From Trileptium ribeirensis (lineage: Eukaryota > Nematoda > Enoplea > Enoplida > Thoracostomopsidae), in assembly GCA_030248225.1 (NCBI GenBank), contig JASANE010026819.1:1-64000 (forward strand): a stretch of DNA of 64,000 bases, in the 5' to 3' direction. Below, in pieces: positions 8,624 through 18,858 of this stretch. The notes under the pieces are model-generated. The model saw only the letters and a program-made list of their open reading frames with translations. It was not told the origin of the DNA and ran no database searches. The stretch's first letter is position 1, and every line of letters begins with the position of its first letter. The translations under genes and the position numbers were made by a program.

Positions 8624-11600
8624 ATGAATGAACCACGTGATGGTTCACTAGACGCGTTCGCGCCTCGCTATGGCATTTCAAGCGAGGTGACGAACCTTGC
8701 TACGCAGTATTTGACTAACGCCGCAAGTGCCATATCGCAGCCAAGTGCTCTGATCGAGCAACACACGCTAGCGAAATATCTACCGCTACAATGCTTGCTA
8801 TCTGGCTTACGCACTGCGCGCGAAGAGCACGCTGAGCAGTTTGGTCCCGCTGTGCTCTGGCAGGTTATTGAGCAGCGCTTGCAGTATGCGTTCCGACCGC
8901 CTGACGTACCCAGTTATGGCAGTACTCTGTGCCCAATGTGTAAGCAGAATATTCTGGATGAAGGTCATTTTCGTGACCCGATTCACATCCAGAATACGCA
9001 GCTCCAGAAATTTCGGTTCGCCCCTATCGGTGTTCTTTTGTGGGAGCATCAGAACTGGATTAGCCAACATAGGGTCGGGATACCAACCAAGTTGAAGGGC
9101 ACTAATAACTCGGTAATAGTTAAGTTCGCCCGGGCATACAATGGGCAAGCAGATCTTCTTCGGACCTATTGTGACTGGCACCGCGGTCCCGCGGACTTTC
9201 CAGTGATCGCTGGCTCAGGTCCAGTTTCCGCCAAAAGCCATCTCTCATTTCAAATCTGGAATAATGGAACCGACTGCGTAGTTCTGCATATCCCAAGTCT
9301 TGATCAACCAAATAAAAGCCCATCGCGAATGCTAATCCCACCTCGGGGTAGGGGTAGCATGGAATTCATATCGGTTCCACTGCCGGTGACGGCAGAAGCG
9401 GGATATCGTTATTTTGATTTACAAATTTGGGTTCAGTATCCACGTTCAACGGCACACAGTATAAATCAGAAATTTGCCGTGGTATGTGCGGTTGTACAAT
9501 GGAACTACTTTAACACTACGGTGTCTAACCTAGTGTATAACGCCTTGGCGGGCGTTTCATCGCGTCAACCTAGGGATCCGTCTATTCCCGGGTTAGCGTT
9601 GCTTCCAATTAATCCGTGTGCTCCACCAAGATTGATCTTCACGGAAGGGACAATATATCGCGTTTGCAAACCCACTAAACTTACGGATAAGATATTAGCG
9701 CCATATTTCGCAACCTGGAATTCGGTAGGCCAATCTGCCGATGGCAGCCGTAAGTGGAATCGGGAGGAACCGAATTATTCGCGCATTCCGATGGAATGCG
9801 ATAGTCAAATCATTTATGACATTTTAGACTGGTCGAAACCAGTCACCGTCAATAACTTTCCGCTGAAAATTCTCGCTGAATTATTAGGGCAAGTCCAATA
9901 TGAGGAGGATGACCCTCCTCGCGTGGATATTAGCCGATTAGAACCTTCAAATCCAGGTCATTTTCAAGAAAATTTCGGAGACCAGAATTCGTACGATTCT
10001 GTCGTACAAGAAGACGAGAATTCTTATTATCTATCAGCTTGGGTGAATTCTGCTAGACTGAAACAACTAAGGTTGCGTTCAAAGCTTATCCGGCTAACAC
10101 AGCCAACTTTGTGGGACTTTAAGGTCCTAGCCTATGTCACTTACCAAAAGGATATTCTGGGCACCGATTATACACTACTGATCCTCCGATTGAATATCGG
10201 AACCTCCGGATTATTCTTGGACCAGGGTGTTGTGCGGCCAATCCAACCACTTAGCATCATTCCTATGATGAGCCCTGCAGTGGAATATTTGATATCACTG
10301 CTAACTACCGTTATCTATGCAGATCCATTGCCTCAGTTGCAGCAGCTTCCACTGCCACCGTTGGTCGCACCTGAAGCCCGGGATCAATACGAAGACCCGA
10401 TGGGTGATTCGGAGGGTGAGTCGGAAGGCACGCCGATGGATACTGACGCGCCACGCAGCGAAAGCCAGGGCGAAGCATCACGCAAGCAGAAATTCTTGCA
10501 GTTTTACCGCTTGGCCTGGCAGCAGATATATGAAATGTTGTTTTGCGGACGTGAGTCCGTTCCTATCAACCCGCTAGACGAAGCCGACGCTTTGCTGGTG
10601 CAACGTGATTTAACTTGGTTTAATGCGGAGCAACAGCAAATAATGCAAGCACTGTTAAGCGGCAAAAGGCTTATTTTATGCAAAGCTCCACCTGGCACGG
10701 GCAAAACTTATTGCCTAGCTAATCTTGCCGCCGCTTTAACCATCGCAAGTTCCGAAAAGAAAGTGCTTGTAGTAACAAGCACTAATGCCGCCGCAAATGT
10801 TTTTGCCACATATGCATTAGAAGCTTTTGAACAGCTTCTACGTGGTAGCGTCCCGCAGTTGTTCTTAGTGCGTTATCTAGCTCGCGGCTACCCTGTTGAG
10901 ACGCTACCGACAAGGCTCCAGCCATACTGCGCATCGCGCTCGGAGTCGGAAACAGATAATGAGGCTGGCCTGATAAATTCCAGTCCGCGCTTGCTGAGTC
11001 ATAACATAATAATTTGCACGCTTGACATGGCCGCTATGGACATTGTCAATAATCTTGACTCGTATGTCCACCAAATAGGTCAACCGAGTTACGGACATAG
11101 TAGGTTTGATCTTATTATCTTTGATGAAGCGGCTTCGGTTGACCTGCCGCGTATGTCCGTTATTTTACCTTTAGCGGCCAGAGGACAGATTATTGAAGCA
11201 GGCGATGTCTGCCAGCTTCCAGCGTATATTACTAATATGCAACTGTGCAAAGTCGCTGCAGAGGAATCCGGAATGGAGTTCCTCATCAACCTCGCAGCGG
11301 ATTGGCACTTCACTGCTGTGATTCAGCTGCAACATAACTATCGGTCACGCGCACAGCTTCTGCGGCCACCAAATAGAATCATTTATTCGCAAACGCCGTT
11401 GTTTGCTTCCGGCTCTGCGGCACTCGCTGAGATAACGCCAGCAGAGTTTCAGCTAGTTCCGCGCGGCTCTATTGGCATAATGCACATAGAATCTAAGCAC
11501 ACGCGCCATGGTAGTAGCTTCTTTAATGAAGCTGAAATATCAGGTGTGTTACACCTTGTGGACACAATGGTCCGCGAACATGGCGTAAATCCCGCTGAAT

Positions 11601-12034
11601 TGGGCATCGACGCTACATACGCTGCGCAGAGCGAAATAATTAAGTCGATCATCTCACCGCAACTACCTGAAATAAAGATAGGCTGCGCTAATACATGGCA
11701 AGGAGATGAGCGACCTTATATGATTATTTCGCTCGTTAGGTCAGACCCTGACGTCGATGTCCTAGGCCAACCGCATGATCTTGGATTTTTGCGCGATTAT
11801 CGCCGGCTTAATGTTTCCACCACGCGCGCGAAAAAGCTAAACATGTTTGTGTGCAATACTTTGCACTTTCTTGAACATAGCCTAATTCGCGAATCTATTC
11901 GCGAATGTTGCGCTAACAATGCATGGATTAATGCCGTTGACATTGCTGTCAAGTGTTACCTACACATGCGCGTCTGCGAGGCCTTCCCACTGTCGGAGCA
12001 GGAACACGATGCCGCACATTTTCCAAAACTATAA
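8624..12034 (+). CDS. SF1 (UPF1-like) helicase, intronless
   Basis: Predicted ATP-dependent nucleic-acid helicase of superfamily 1. Numbering here is from 8543, where the open frame begins. Walker A APPGTGKT is at 715-722, motif II DEAAS at 861-865, a GDVCQLP motif III follows near 890, HNYRSR is at 931-936, NTWQGDE at 1050-1056, and motif VI with R1095 in NVSTTRAKK. UPF1, MOV10 and related helicases share this set. The N-terminal 650 residues are not recognised, but C130, C133, H142 and H148 could form a zinc site, and an acidic Ser/Glu-rich linker (about 610-650) precedes the motor. The frame is open back to 8543 with an ATG at 8561. I prefer the ATG at 8624 because an acceptor-like TTTTAG ends at 8622 and the preceding codons look untranslated. 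The gene is GC-richer than the retroelement before it. Two NADAR genes follow on the same strand. Confidence 0.85.
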   Translation: MNEPRDGSLDAFAPRYGISSEVTNLATQYLTNAASAISQPSALIEQHTLAKYLPLQCLLSGLRTAREEHAEQFGPAVLWQVIEQRLQYAFRPPDVPSYGSTLCPMCKQNILDEGHFRDPIHIQNTQLQKFRFAPIGVLLWEHQNWISQHRVGIPTKLKGTNNSVIVKFARAYNGQADLLRTYCDWHRGPADFPVIAGSGPVSAKSHLSFQIWNNGTDCVVLHIPSLDQPNKSPSRMLIPPRGRGSMEFISVPLPVTAEAGYRYFDLQIWVQYPRSTAHSINQKFAVVCAVVQWNYFNTTVSNLVYNALAGVSSRQPRDPSIPGLALLPINPCAPPRLIFTEGTIYRVCKPTKLTDKILAPYFATWNSVGQSADGSRKWNREEPNYSRIPMECDSQIIYDILDWSKPVTVNNFPLKILAELLGQVQYEEDDPPRVDISRLEPSNPGHFQENFGDQNSYDSVVQEDENSYYLSAWVNSARLKQLRLRSKLIRLTQPTLWDFKVLAYVTYQKDILGTDYTLLILRLNIGTSGLFLDQGVVRPIQPLSIIPMMSPAVEYLISLLTTVIYADPLPQLQQLPLPPLVAPEARDQYEDPMGDSEGESEGTPMDTDAPRSESQGEASRKQKFLQFYRLAWQQIYEMLFCGRESVPINPLDEADALLVQRDLTWFNAEQQQIMQALLSGKRLILCKAPPGTGKTYCLANLAAALTIASSEKKVLVVTSTNAAANVFATYALEAFEQLLRGSVPQLFLVRYLARGYPVETLPTRLQPYCASRSESETDNEAGLINSSPRLLSHNIIICTLDMAAMDIVNNLDSYVHQIGQPSYGHSRFDLIIFDEAASVDLPRMSVILPLAARGQIIEAGDVCQLPAYITNMQLCKVAAEESGMEFLINLAADWHFTAVIQLQHNYRSRAQLLRPPNRIIYSQTPLFASGSAALAEITPAEFQLVPRGSIGIMHIESKHTRHGSSFFNEAEISGVLHLVDTMVREHGVNPAELGIDATYAAQSEIIKSIISPQLPEIKIGCANTWQGDERPYMIISLVRSDPDVDVLGQPHDLGFLRDYRRLNVSTTRAKKLNMFVCNTLHFLEHSLIRESIRECCANNAWINAVDIAVKCYLHMRVCEAFPLSEQEHDAAHFPKL

Positions 12035-12139
12035 TTCACACATTTGTAATGGTATTTTGGGCTTTAAAAATATATAGTTTTTTGTCTTATCCGCTCAATA
12101 TATATTGTAATAATCATTATAGTATTTTTAATATTTGTG

Positions 12140-12183
12140 TTTTCACCGCTCCAGATATTTGCCGTTGCTGTGATCGGTGAAAA
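12140..12183. other. Inverted repeat between helicase and NADAR1
   Basis: TTTTCACCG at 12140-12148 is perfectly complementary to CGGTGAAAA at 12175-12183, giving a 9-bp stem with a 26-base loop just before the NADAR1 start. It may be a structured RNA element. There is no T-run that would suggest a terminator. Confidence 0.4.
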
Positions 12184-12215
12184 GGATTTAACGATTGAGT
12201 AAGTAAACGTTTATA

Positions 12216-12785
12216 ATGTCTTCTTCAGTATCGGTATTACCGTTTTTCACGAGAAATCATTATCTCTCAAATCATTTCCCAGCCCCGTTTTGGGTGAACG
12301 ATACCTTATATCAATGTTCGGAACAATATTATATGACAAAAAAAGCAGAACATTACGGTTGCGGTAAGTTAGCCCTAACACTACTAGAAATAGATGACCC
12401 CAAGGTAATAAAGCGACTTTTAGACACGATAGAGCGAGCTCTAAATCGTACCGTACTAGGTCGAAATATTGTTAACGCCTGGTTAGGACAGCGAACATCA
12501 GTAATGGAAACTGCTACGTATGAAAAATTTAACCAAAACCCAAATTTAAAACAAGCACTGATAGACACCTTCCCTGTTATCTTAGTAGAGGCAAGCCCCC
12601 ATGATTTATACTGGGGCGTTGGTTTGAGTTCTCGAGATCCACGTGTGAAAATACCATCTGAGTGGCTGGGCCAAAATGAAATGGGGAAATTGTTGATGCG
12701 ACTTCGGGACCAGCTTATGCCATATCCCTCGGTTCAGATATGCCAAGCAATCGATCAAGCGTTCCCAGACGGAGACACCAAATAA
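12216..12785 (+). CDS. NADAR-domain protein 1 (YbiA/DUF1768 family)
   Basis: A 189-residue single-domain protein. It shows the family layout: LSNHFPAPF near the start, CSEQYYMTKKAEHY with E36, then a helical middle, YWGVGL with W133 and EWLGQNEMG with W150, followed by a conserved helix ending LRDQL. NADAR proteins cleave N-glycosidic bonds. Known members act on riboflavin intermediates (E. coli YbiA) or remove ADP-ribose from nucleobases, for example beside DarT-type toxins. All main family motifs look intact, so activity is likely. The gene is intronless, 181 bases after the helicase stop, on the same strand. Start at the ATG at 12216, the first ATG of the frame. The substrate is unknown. 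Confidence 0.85.
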   Translation: MSSSVSVLPFFTRNHYLSNHFPAPFWVNDTLYQCSEQYYMTKKAEHYGCGKLALTLLEIDDPKVIKRLLDTIERALNRTVLGRNIVNAWLGQRTSVMETATYEKFNQNPNLKQALIDTFPVILVEASPHDLYWGVGLSSRDPRVKIPSEWLGQNEMGKLLMRLRDQLMPYPSVQICQAIDQAFPDGDTK

Positions 12786-13101
12786 CTTGTGGAATTGTGG
12801 ACACTGGTGATGTGTTTTGGAGATATGTGCCAAATAATTTTTATTTAATCACTGGTATTACTATTGGGTTTAGTGAAGAGTAAATATTACACTAGATAAT
12901 TTGTATAATATATAAAAATACAACGGTTGTGGCATAATTATCATCTTCCTTATGCAGTGTATAGTAGGTTCTAGCCAAATAGCATAGTTTCGTAAGCAAA
13001 AAAAATTTAATATTACAAAAGTCTCGCTAATTTTCTTTAGGATTCCCTAAATCCAGTGGATCGGAACAGGAACCATTAGGTTATCGTTTACTGGTAAAGT
13101 C

Positions 13102-13677
13102 ATGGGAGAAACGCCATTTGTTCTCGCCTACAAAAGCCGAAATTCTGTACTTTCCTGCTATTACCCAGCCCCATTTTGGCGTGATGGTTTTCGTTATAAC
13201 AATGCCGGACAGTATTACCTCGCCAAAAAGGCTGAACATTACGAATGTTGTGGTTTGGCCGATGCTATCCGACATACGGACAATTACAAGTTAATGAAGT
13301 CGTGTCTCTATAAGACGGAGCAACTAATGAAAGAAACCCCGCACGGACGGGATTTAGTCCGGCAGTGGCAAAATCGAAAGGCCATGATAATGGAAAAGGC
13401 TTGTTACCAAAAGTTTGTACAGAATTCTCGTTTAAAGACAAAACTGCTGGACACTTATCCAAAAACACTTGCCAAGGCGTCGAGATCTGATAAATTTTGG
13501 GGTACGGGTGAAAACATCAACGATACGCTTGAAATGTCGTTTTCTAACTGGTCAGGAGAAAATAAAATGGGCCGAGCGCTGATGCACGTTAGGGCGGATT
13601 TAATGAAAGACACTTCGGATGACCAAAATAATGACTCAAGTACCACCGACACTAGATCGTGTTATTCTAATTTTTAA
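13102..13677 (+). CDS. NADAR-domain protein 2, divergent copy
   Basis: A 191-residue paralogue of the preceding gene, sharing YPAPFW, QYYLAKKAEHYE, KFWGTG (W133) and NWSGENKMG (W150) at the same positions. The residue matching E36 is Gly (NNAGQYYL), and LSNH is replaced by LSCY. The family's conserved active-site Glu therefore seems lost, and this copy may be inactive or act as a binding protein. It has an acidic, Ser/Asp/Thr-rich tail that NADAR1 lacks. The gene is intronless and lies 316 bases downstream. It probably arose by tandem duplication followed by strong divergence. Confidence 0.8.
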   Translation: MGETPFVLAYKSRNSVLSCYYPAPFWRDGFRYNNAGQYYLAKKAEHYECCGLADAIRHTDNYKLMKSCLYKTEQLMKETPHGRDLVRQWQNRKAMIMEKACYQKFVQNSRLKTKLLDTYPKTLAKASRSDKFWGTGENINDTLEMSFSNWSGENKMGRALMHVRADLMKDTSDDQNNDSSTTDTRSCYSNF

Positions 13678-13831
13678 AACAAAAATATTTATAACTATTC
13701 TTTTATTATAAAAAAATATTTATAATTATTCTGTTATTAAGAAAAAATAAAAAAAAATGGTATTTCTTGGTTTGATATGTATATATGATGTAAAAAAATG
13801 TGCATATTCTCGTGCGAACCAGCCGCAGTTA

Positions 13832-13852
13832 GCCCACAAGGGCGTTCTCACC
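13832..13852 (+). promoter_or_regulatory. Hairpin-CTCACC motif after NADAR2
   Basis: GCCC-ACAA-GGGC hairpin (13832-13843) and CTCACC (13847-13852), preceded by GTTAG. It follows an A-rich tract at 13735-13760 that could be a polyadenylation region. Confidence 0.5.
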
Positions 13853-14021
13853 ATGTAAATATTATGGCTCGTTTACGTTAAATTGTGTGCGCCGTGACCG
13901 ACGCTCCAACAGTAGTTTCGCTTGGTTGGCTCAACAGTCACGGCTGATCTGTTTTAGTCCCCACGTACTGGGACAAATAGGTGGCGGGCCCCCCAGAGCC
14001 GGGGCATTGCCGCGCAAAACA

Positions 14022-15042
14022 GCTGTCAAAATGTAAATTTCGCGCATTGTAGGACTGCTAAAATTGGGTTTCCCGCGCTGGACAACTGCCAAAATTTGAA
14101 TTTACCACGCTGGACAGCTGCCAAAATTTGAATTTCCCGCGCTGCACAACTGCAAAATTTAAATTTCCCGCGATGGACAACTGCCAAAGTTTGAATTTCC
14201 CGCGCTGGACAACTGCCAAAATTTGAATTTAACGCGCTGGACAACTGCCAAAATTTGAATTTCCCGCGCTGAACAACTGCCAAAATTTGAATTTCCCCCG
14301 CTGGACAGCTGCCAAAATTTGAATTTCCCGCGCTGCACAACTGCAAAATTTAAATTTCCCGCGCTGGACAACTGCCAAAATTTGAATTTCCCGCTCTGGA
14401 CTGCTGCCAAAATTTGAATTTGCAGTGCTGGACAACTGCCAAAGTTTGAATTTCCCGCGCTGGACAACTGCCGAAATTTTAATTTGCCGCACTATACAAC
14501 CGCCAAAATTTGAATTTCCCGCGCTGGACTGCTGCCAAAATTTGAATTTGCAGTGCTGGACAACTGCCAAAGTTTGAATTTCCCGCGCTGGACAACTGCC
14601 GAAATTTTAATTTGCCGCGCTGTGTCAGAATTTAAATTTGCAGCATTTAATAGCTGCCAAAATTTGAATTTACAGCGTTGCACAGCTGCCAAAATTTGAA
14701 TTTCCCGCGCTGGACTGCTGCCAAAATTTGAATTTCCCGGTCTGGACAACTGCCAAAATTTGAATTTCCCGCGCTGGACAACTGCCAGAATTTTGATTTC
14801 CCGCGCTGTGTCAAAATTTAAATTTGCAGCGTTGGATAGCTGCCAAAATTTGAATTTCCCGCACTATACAACCGCCAAAATTTGAATTTCCCGCGCTGGA
14901 CTGCTGCCAAAATTTGAATTTGCAGTGCTGGACAACTGCCAAAGTTTGAATTTGCCGCGGTGGACAACTGCCAAAATTTAAATTTACAGCGTTGGACAGT
15001 TGCCAAAATCTAAATTTACAGCGTTGGACAGCTGACAAAACT
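14022..15042. repeat. 32-bp minisatellite, about 31 copies
   Basis: The unit is close to CTGGACAACTGCCAAAA followed by TTTGAATTTCCCGCG, repeated with point changes. Lacking stops on the minus strand, it gives overlapping open frames of 60-113 codons in several frames. These are products of the repeat, not genes. Confidence 0.9.
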
Positions 15043-15324
15043 TGCCCCATAACATCATTTATACATTAAGATATCTACGTCCGATATGCTATACTGTGTT
15101 TTTGGGCTATTAAGGACATATTATATAGTCAGCGCTGACTGATAAAAAATCCACACAGTCCCGGCAGACTGTCACATATGTCCGTCGTCGTAGCTACGGT
15201 GTTACACGGACATGCGGACAGTCACCGCCCACTATTAGGACATAGCTGGGCCACGGTGCACACAAATTAACGTAAATGAGCCATTATATTAATATCGGGG
15301 TTTTGTGGTCATTATAGTTATTCA
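15043..15324. other. Palindrome-rich spacer after the minisatellite
   Basis: It holds a perfect 14-bp palindrome AGTCAGCGCTGACT at 15127-15140, a CGTAGCTACG palindrome near 15189, and repeated CAGACTGTC and GGACAT words. No coding sequence was recognised. Confidence 0.4.
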
Positions 15325-15345
15325 GCCCACGAGGGCGTACTCACC
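15325..15345 (+). promoter_or_regulatory. Hairpin-CTCACC motif
   Basis: GCCC-ACGA-GGGC at 15325-15336, CTCACC at 15340-15345, preceded by acceptor-like TTCAG. Confidence 0.5.
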
Positions 15346-15418
15346 ATTACAAAAAATACTATTTATTGTTTTTCGCCGTATTTAAAATGTGGTATATTCC
15401 GCTCACATCTTGTACTCA

Positions 15419-15439
15419 GCCCACGAGGGCAAACTCGCC
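15419..15439 (+). promoter_or_regulatory. Hairpin-CTCGCC motif
   Basis: GCCC-ACGA-GGGC at 15419-15430, then CTCGCC at 15434-15439, preceded by ACTCAG. Confidence 0.45.
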
Positions 15440-15503
15440 ATTACAAATACTGTTGTGCCCCTTATATTATTCAGATGCATGCAATGCAAATGTATTGTAT
15501 TCA

Positions 15504-15523
15504 GCCCACAAGGGCGTCCACAT
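15504..15523 (+). promoter_or_regulatory. Hairpin motif, degenerate 3' part
   Basis: GCCC-ACAA-GGGC at 15504-15515. The CTCACC part is reduced to TCCACA. Confidence 0.4.
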
Positions 15524-15575
15524 TGTTCAGATAGAAACTGTATTAAATATGGTTTTTGGAAATTATTGTAATTTC

Positions 15576-15596
15576 ACCCAAAAGGGTAAACTCACC
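15576..15596 (+). promoter_or_regulatory. Hairpin-CTCACC motif with changed stem
   Basis: ACCC-AAAA-GGGT at 15576-15587, CTCACC at 15591-15596. The outer pair has changed from G-C to A-T on both sides. Confidence 0.45.
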
Positions 15597-15599
15597 GTT

Positions 15600-18500
15600 A
15601 TAAATATACGTCTCTTCTCCTGTTGAATTATCTAATCTCGATAAAACTTTCGATCTGGTCTGAAAAATTCCATTTATTAGGCAATTATCACGTAAAGCTT
15701 ACAATGCAAGTATTAAAGACGGAATTTTCGAAAAAAATAGTGTTTTACCTCGCGGGAGTGTTGGTTTGTATAATTTATAAACTAAAACTGGGCTCCGATA
15801 GATCATGCGTTCTTAGGTTTGTAAGGTTCTGTTGTGTTCTCCTATGACTATCAGCTATACACGAAGTAAACGCACCCTCTATACAGATACATATACTGCG
15901 CTAACAAAAAAAATTAAGACTGACCAGGTGGTGGTCAAGTCATCAAAAAAAAATTGTTGCAAAAAGGGTATTACTGTTTTATTGCATTTATCGGTTTATA
16001 ATTGTGTTAGGTATAAGGCCGATCTAAATCGTTGTGTCAAGTATTAAAGTTTGAATTTTTTTTGAATTTTGTTATGGGGGTGGAAATCTTATGCTACTCT
16101 TTATTTTTATTGAATTCAAAATTTTGACTTAAAGTGTGACAACGTCTTTGACTGTCTAGTGTCATGTAAAATGTTAGTGAACATGCTAAAATTAGTTTTA
16201 TTGTTTATTTTAGTAACCTGAATATTGCCGATGTCTTGTTTGATGTGTTGCGAAGTTAACAAAGAAAGGTAAGTTTGTTAACATTACCATGAAATATAAT
16301 TTAATTATAATTTAATTTAATTATAATTAGGATTTAATTCAAAGGTTATTTTCTTCAATTTAAGAAAACATTGCAGTTAGACGTTACGCAGCGCCTAATG
16401 ACTAAGTAATAGAATTGAACCTATAACCGTGCCCTAAAAACGCAAAATGGCTGGAATTTTGAGCCCTTAAGATGGAGATGAGAATATAATACTAAGATGT
16501 ATTACGTTTATACCCGTATATAGTACGAGCAGCCTAGGACGGCAAGCAACGATGAAAAAAAATGACATTTCCACCTTGACATTAATTCACGTTGAGTGTT
16601 ATCTTTTGCTACTTTGCCCACGAGGGTCTTCTTATGATGTATATACTGTAGTGTTTCTTATATTGACCTTTTTAGGTCGGTTTTATTTACTCAACGAGAG
16701 CAAGGTCGCCATAATGAAACTATTTACAGTCTGCTTCAGAATTATACCGAAATATCTGTGACAAGTTTATTGTATTTTTCCCGCAAAGGCAAGCTCACCA
16801 TTAAGAATACAGAATTATGCCTCGTACCGTTTAATTATCCTATTTTTATGCCAACAGCATAGGAAAAAATTATCACTCTCGCTACATGTGTGTTCGCTAC
16901 ACGTCCACTGCCTTCAAATGAAGACTGTTTACATTTTGAGAAATGTGTCAACTGAGTTTTTCGTGTAGCGTCTGTTCTCACGTGTGTTTATTCGTTTGCT
17001 TCACGAGTTACCGTCAGGAACTAAGTAACAGCTCCTAGATAACAGATTGGTTTTCATACGCTGCTTTCACCCGTACAACTAGGATTATATTCCTGGAGCC
17101 GACTTCATAATGTGAAGCAATGTACGAAACACAAATTAATCTGGATGTTAATGAGCAACTCACAGGTATAACCCATACCTAATATAATTTGCATAAACAG
17201 TTCCACATAAATTGTACTGCTACTTTCTAAGCAACGATTATGCCCCACACCGATAAGGTAAACACCGCAATTTAGAAAGGCTCTATGATCATACCAGAAT
17301 CTACGGCGTAAAGACTGCTCTTTGGCGACATGTGATATCGTTACTAGCTGGGTTCTATGACATAATAAGGGTGTGACACTCGTGGGTTGCAACAGAAATG
17401 TTAGTTGGTATTGACCTAAAGATTGCAGATAGTTGTTTGCAAACATATGTGTCAAGCACGCCTTAATCTGTATTCTAAGAAACGTTAAATAAGCTTTTAT
17501 CGCTACGATGCTATATCTTAAAAACGAGTGCCGTGTACCAGCAACTGACCCCTTCCGAAGTTATTGCCCGCAATCATAACGCTAAAAGGCTCACTACACG
17601 ATACATTGAGTTATAGTAATCACTGCAATGAAAAATGTACATCAAATGGTCGAAGCATGTATAGGCAATACATATTAGCCCTGTGAGCTCCGTATTTCTG
17701 TTTTAGCTGTATGTAAAATGTATGTATAACTTTGTTACAAACCTAAACTAGCTATAAGATCCCTAACAACGACGGACCTTAACAGATACTAAGAATTGAA
17801 AATTTTTGTTTAAATCCGCTGCTATAAATCGTGTCCTTGTTAATTATATATTATAACGAACATATTTGTCTCCAATTGTGTCTCCTATCACTTTTAGACT
17901 CCTACGAAATTCAACAGTATGCTCTGAGGGCTGTGGTGTTGTTGCAAATTTCCGATTTCGTTCAGTTTTGAAACATATCATCGTTTTCTCAATTCAAACA
18001 GTAGTTAGTTATGGCACAGCTTAAAACTAGGGGATAGGCCAACCCCAGCGCTTCTGTATGTGGATGGTTGAGCCAATTGGTTACCAAGGTTCAACACCCA
18101 TTAGTTGCTAAGTATATGCAAGAATTTTTCCACATTTTAAGGGCAACAATCAATTATATTCGATAATACACACTACAGTATAATCGATATAATAACTACA
18201 CAACTAATAGTTCTGTCAGAGCTTCGTAATATCTATGGTTCGATGCTTATGATACTACACCTAGAAGATATCCATTCAGTGATTCCAAATAAACTAAAAA
18301 CAAATTGTACGATGCAAACAGGGGCGTCGCAAACACTTCAACCGTGGAAAAACTACAAAAATGTAGAGGGGGTCGGTCGTTTTCATTCATGATAGTATAA
18401 CTCCATAAGTTAAATTTTAACGTTCATCAGCAAAAAGTGCAAGCGGACGACTCCTAACCCACTATTACGACACCCTAGATGAGAACATGTTTGTGATATC

Positions 18501-18858
18501 CACATCCCATTGAATACTTTGGTGAACTGAGCATTTCTTAAACTCTAATAGTGTTTGACAATTTATCTTATTTTATGTAAATTTAAACATCGGCTTATCA
18601 CACAATACATTGGTTTAACGATAGTCTTCCCGCGCCACACGGTCTTAAAAATGGGACTGAAAACATGGATATTTATCACAACTTATAGTGCACCAGATTA
18701 ATATAACGCTAAATGTCAAACCTTTATTATCAACTGTTCTTGTGCCCATTTTTGCATACCAAAAAATCCTTCTTTCTTGTCTTCGTGAATAGCGAGTTTT
18801 ATATTAATATTCGTGCACAATATGTTTATAATTTAACTGTGGTGTCTTCTAGTTTCAG
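15600..18858. other. Mostly non-coding tract
   Basis: AT-rich, without a recognisable gene. Weaker members of the hairpin family occur at 16616-16627 (GCCC-ACGA-GGGT), 16690-16710 and 16779-16799 (ends CTCACC). The longest open frame, minus strand 17105-17455 (116 codons), shows no protein-like pattern. Confidence 0.4.

Noticed and set aside
14026..15050. Several overlapping minus-strand open frames of 60-113 codons
   Set aside because: They are produced by a stop-free 32-bp repeat read in different frames; no start context or non-repeat coding sequence.
17105..17455. Minus-strand frame of 116 codons
   Set aside because: No protein-like pattern, no splice or promoter context, and composition like the surrounding non-coding DNA.
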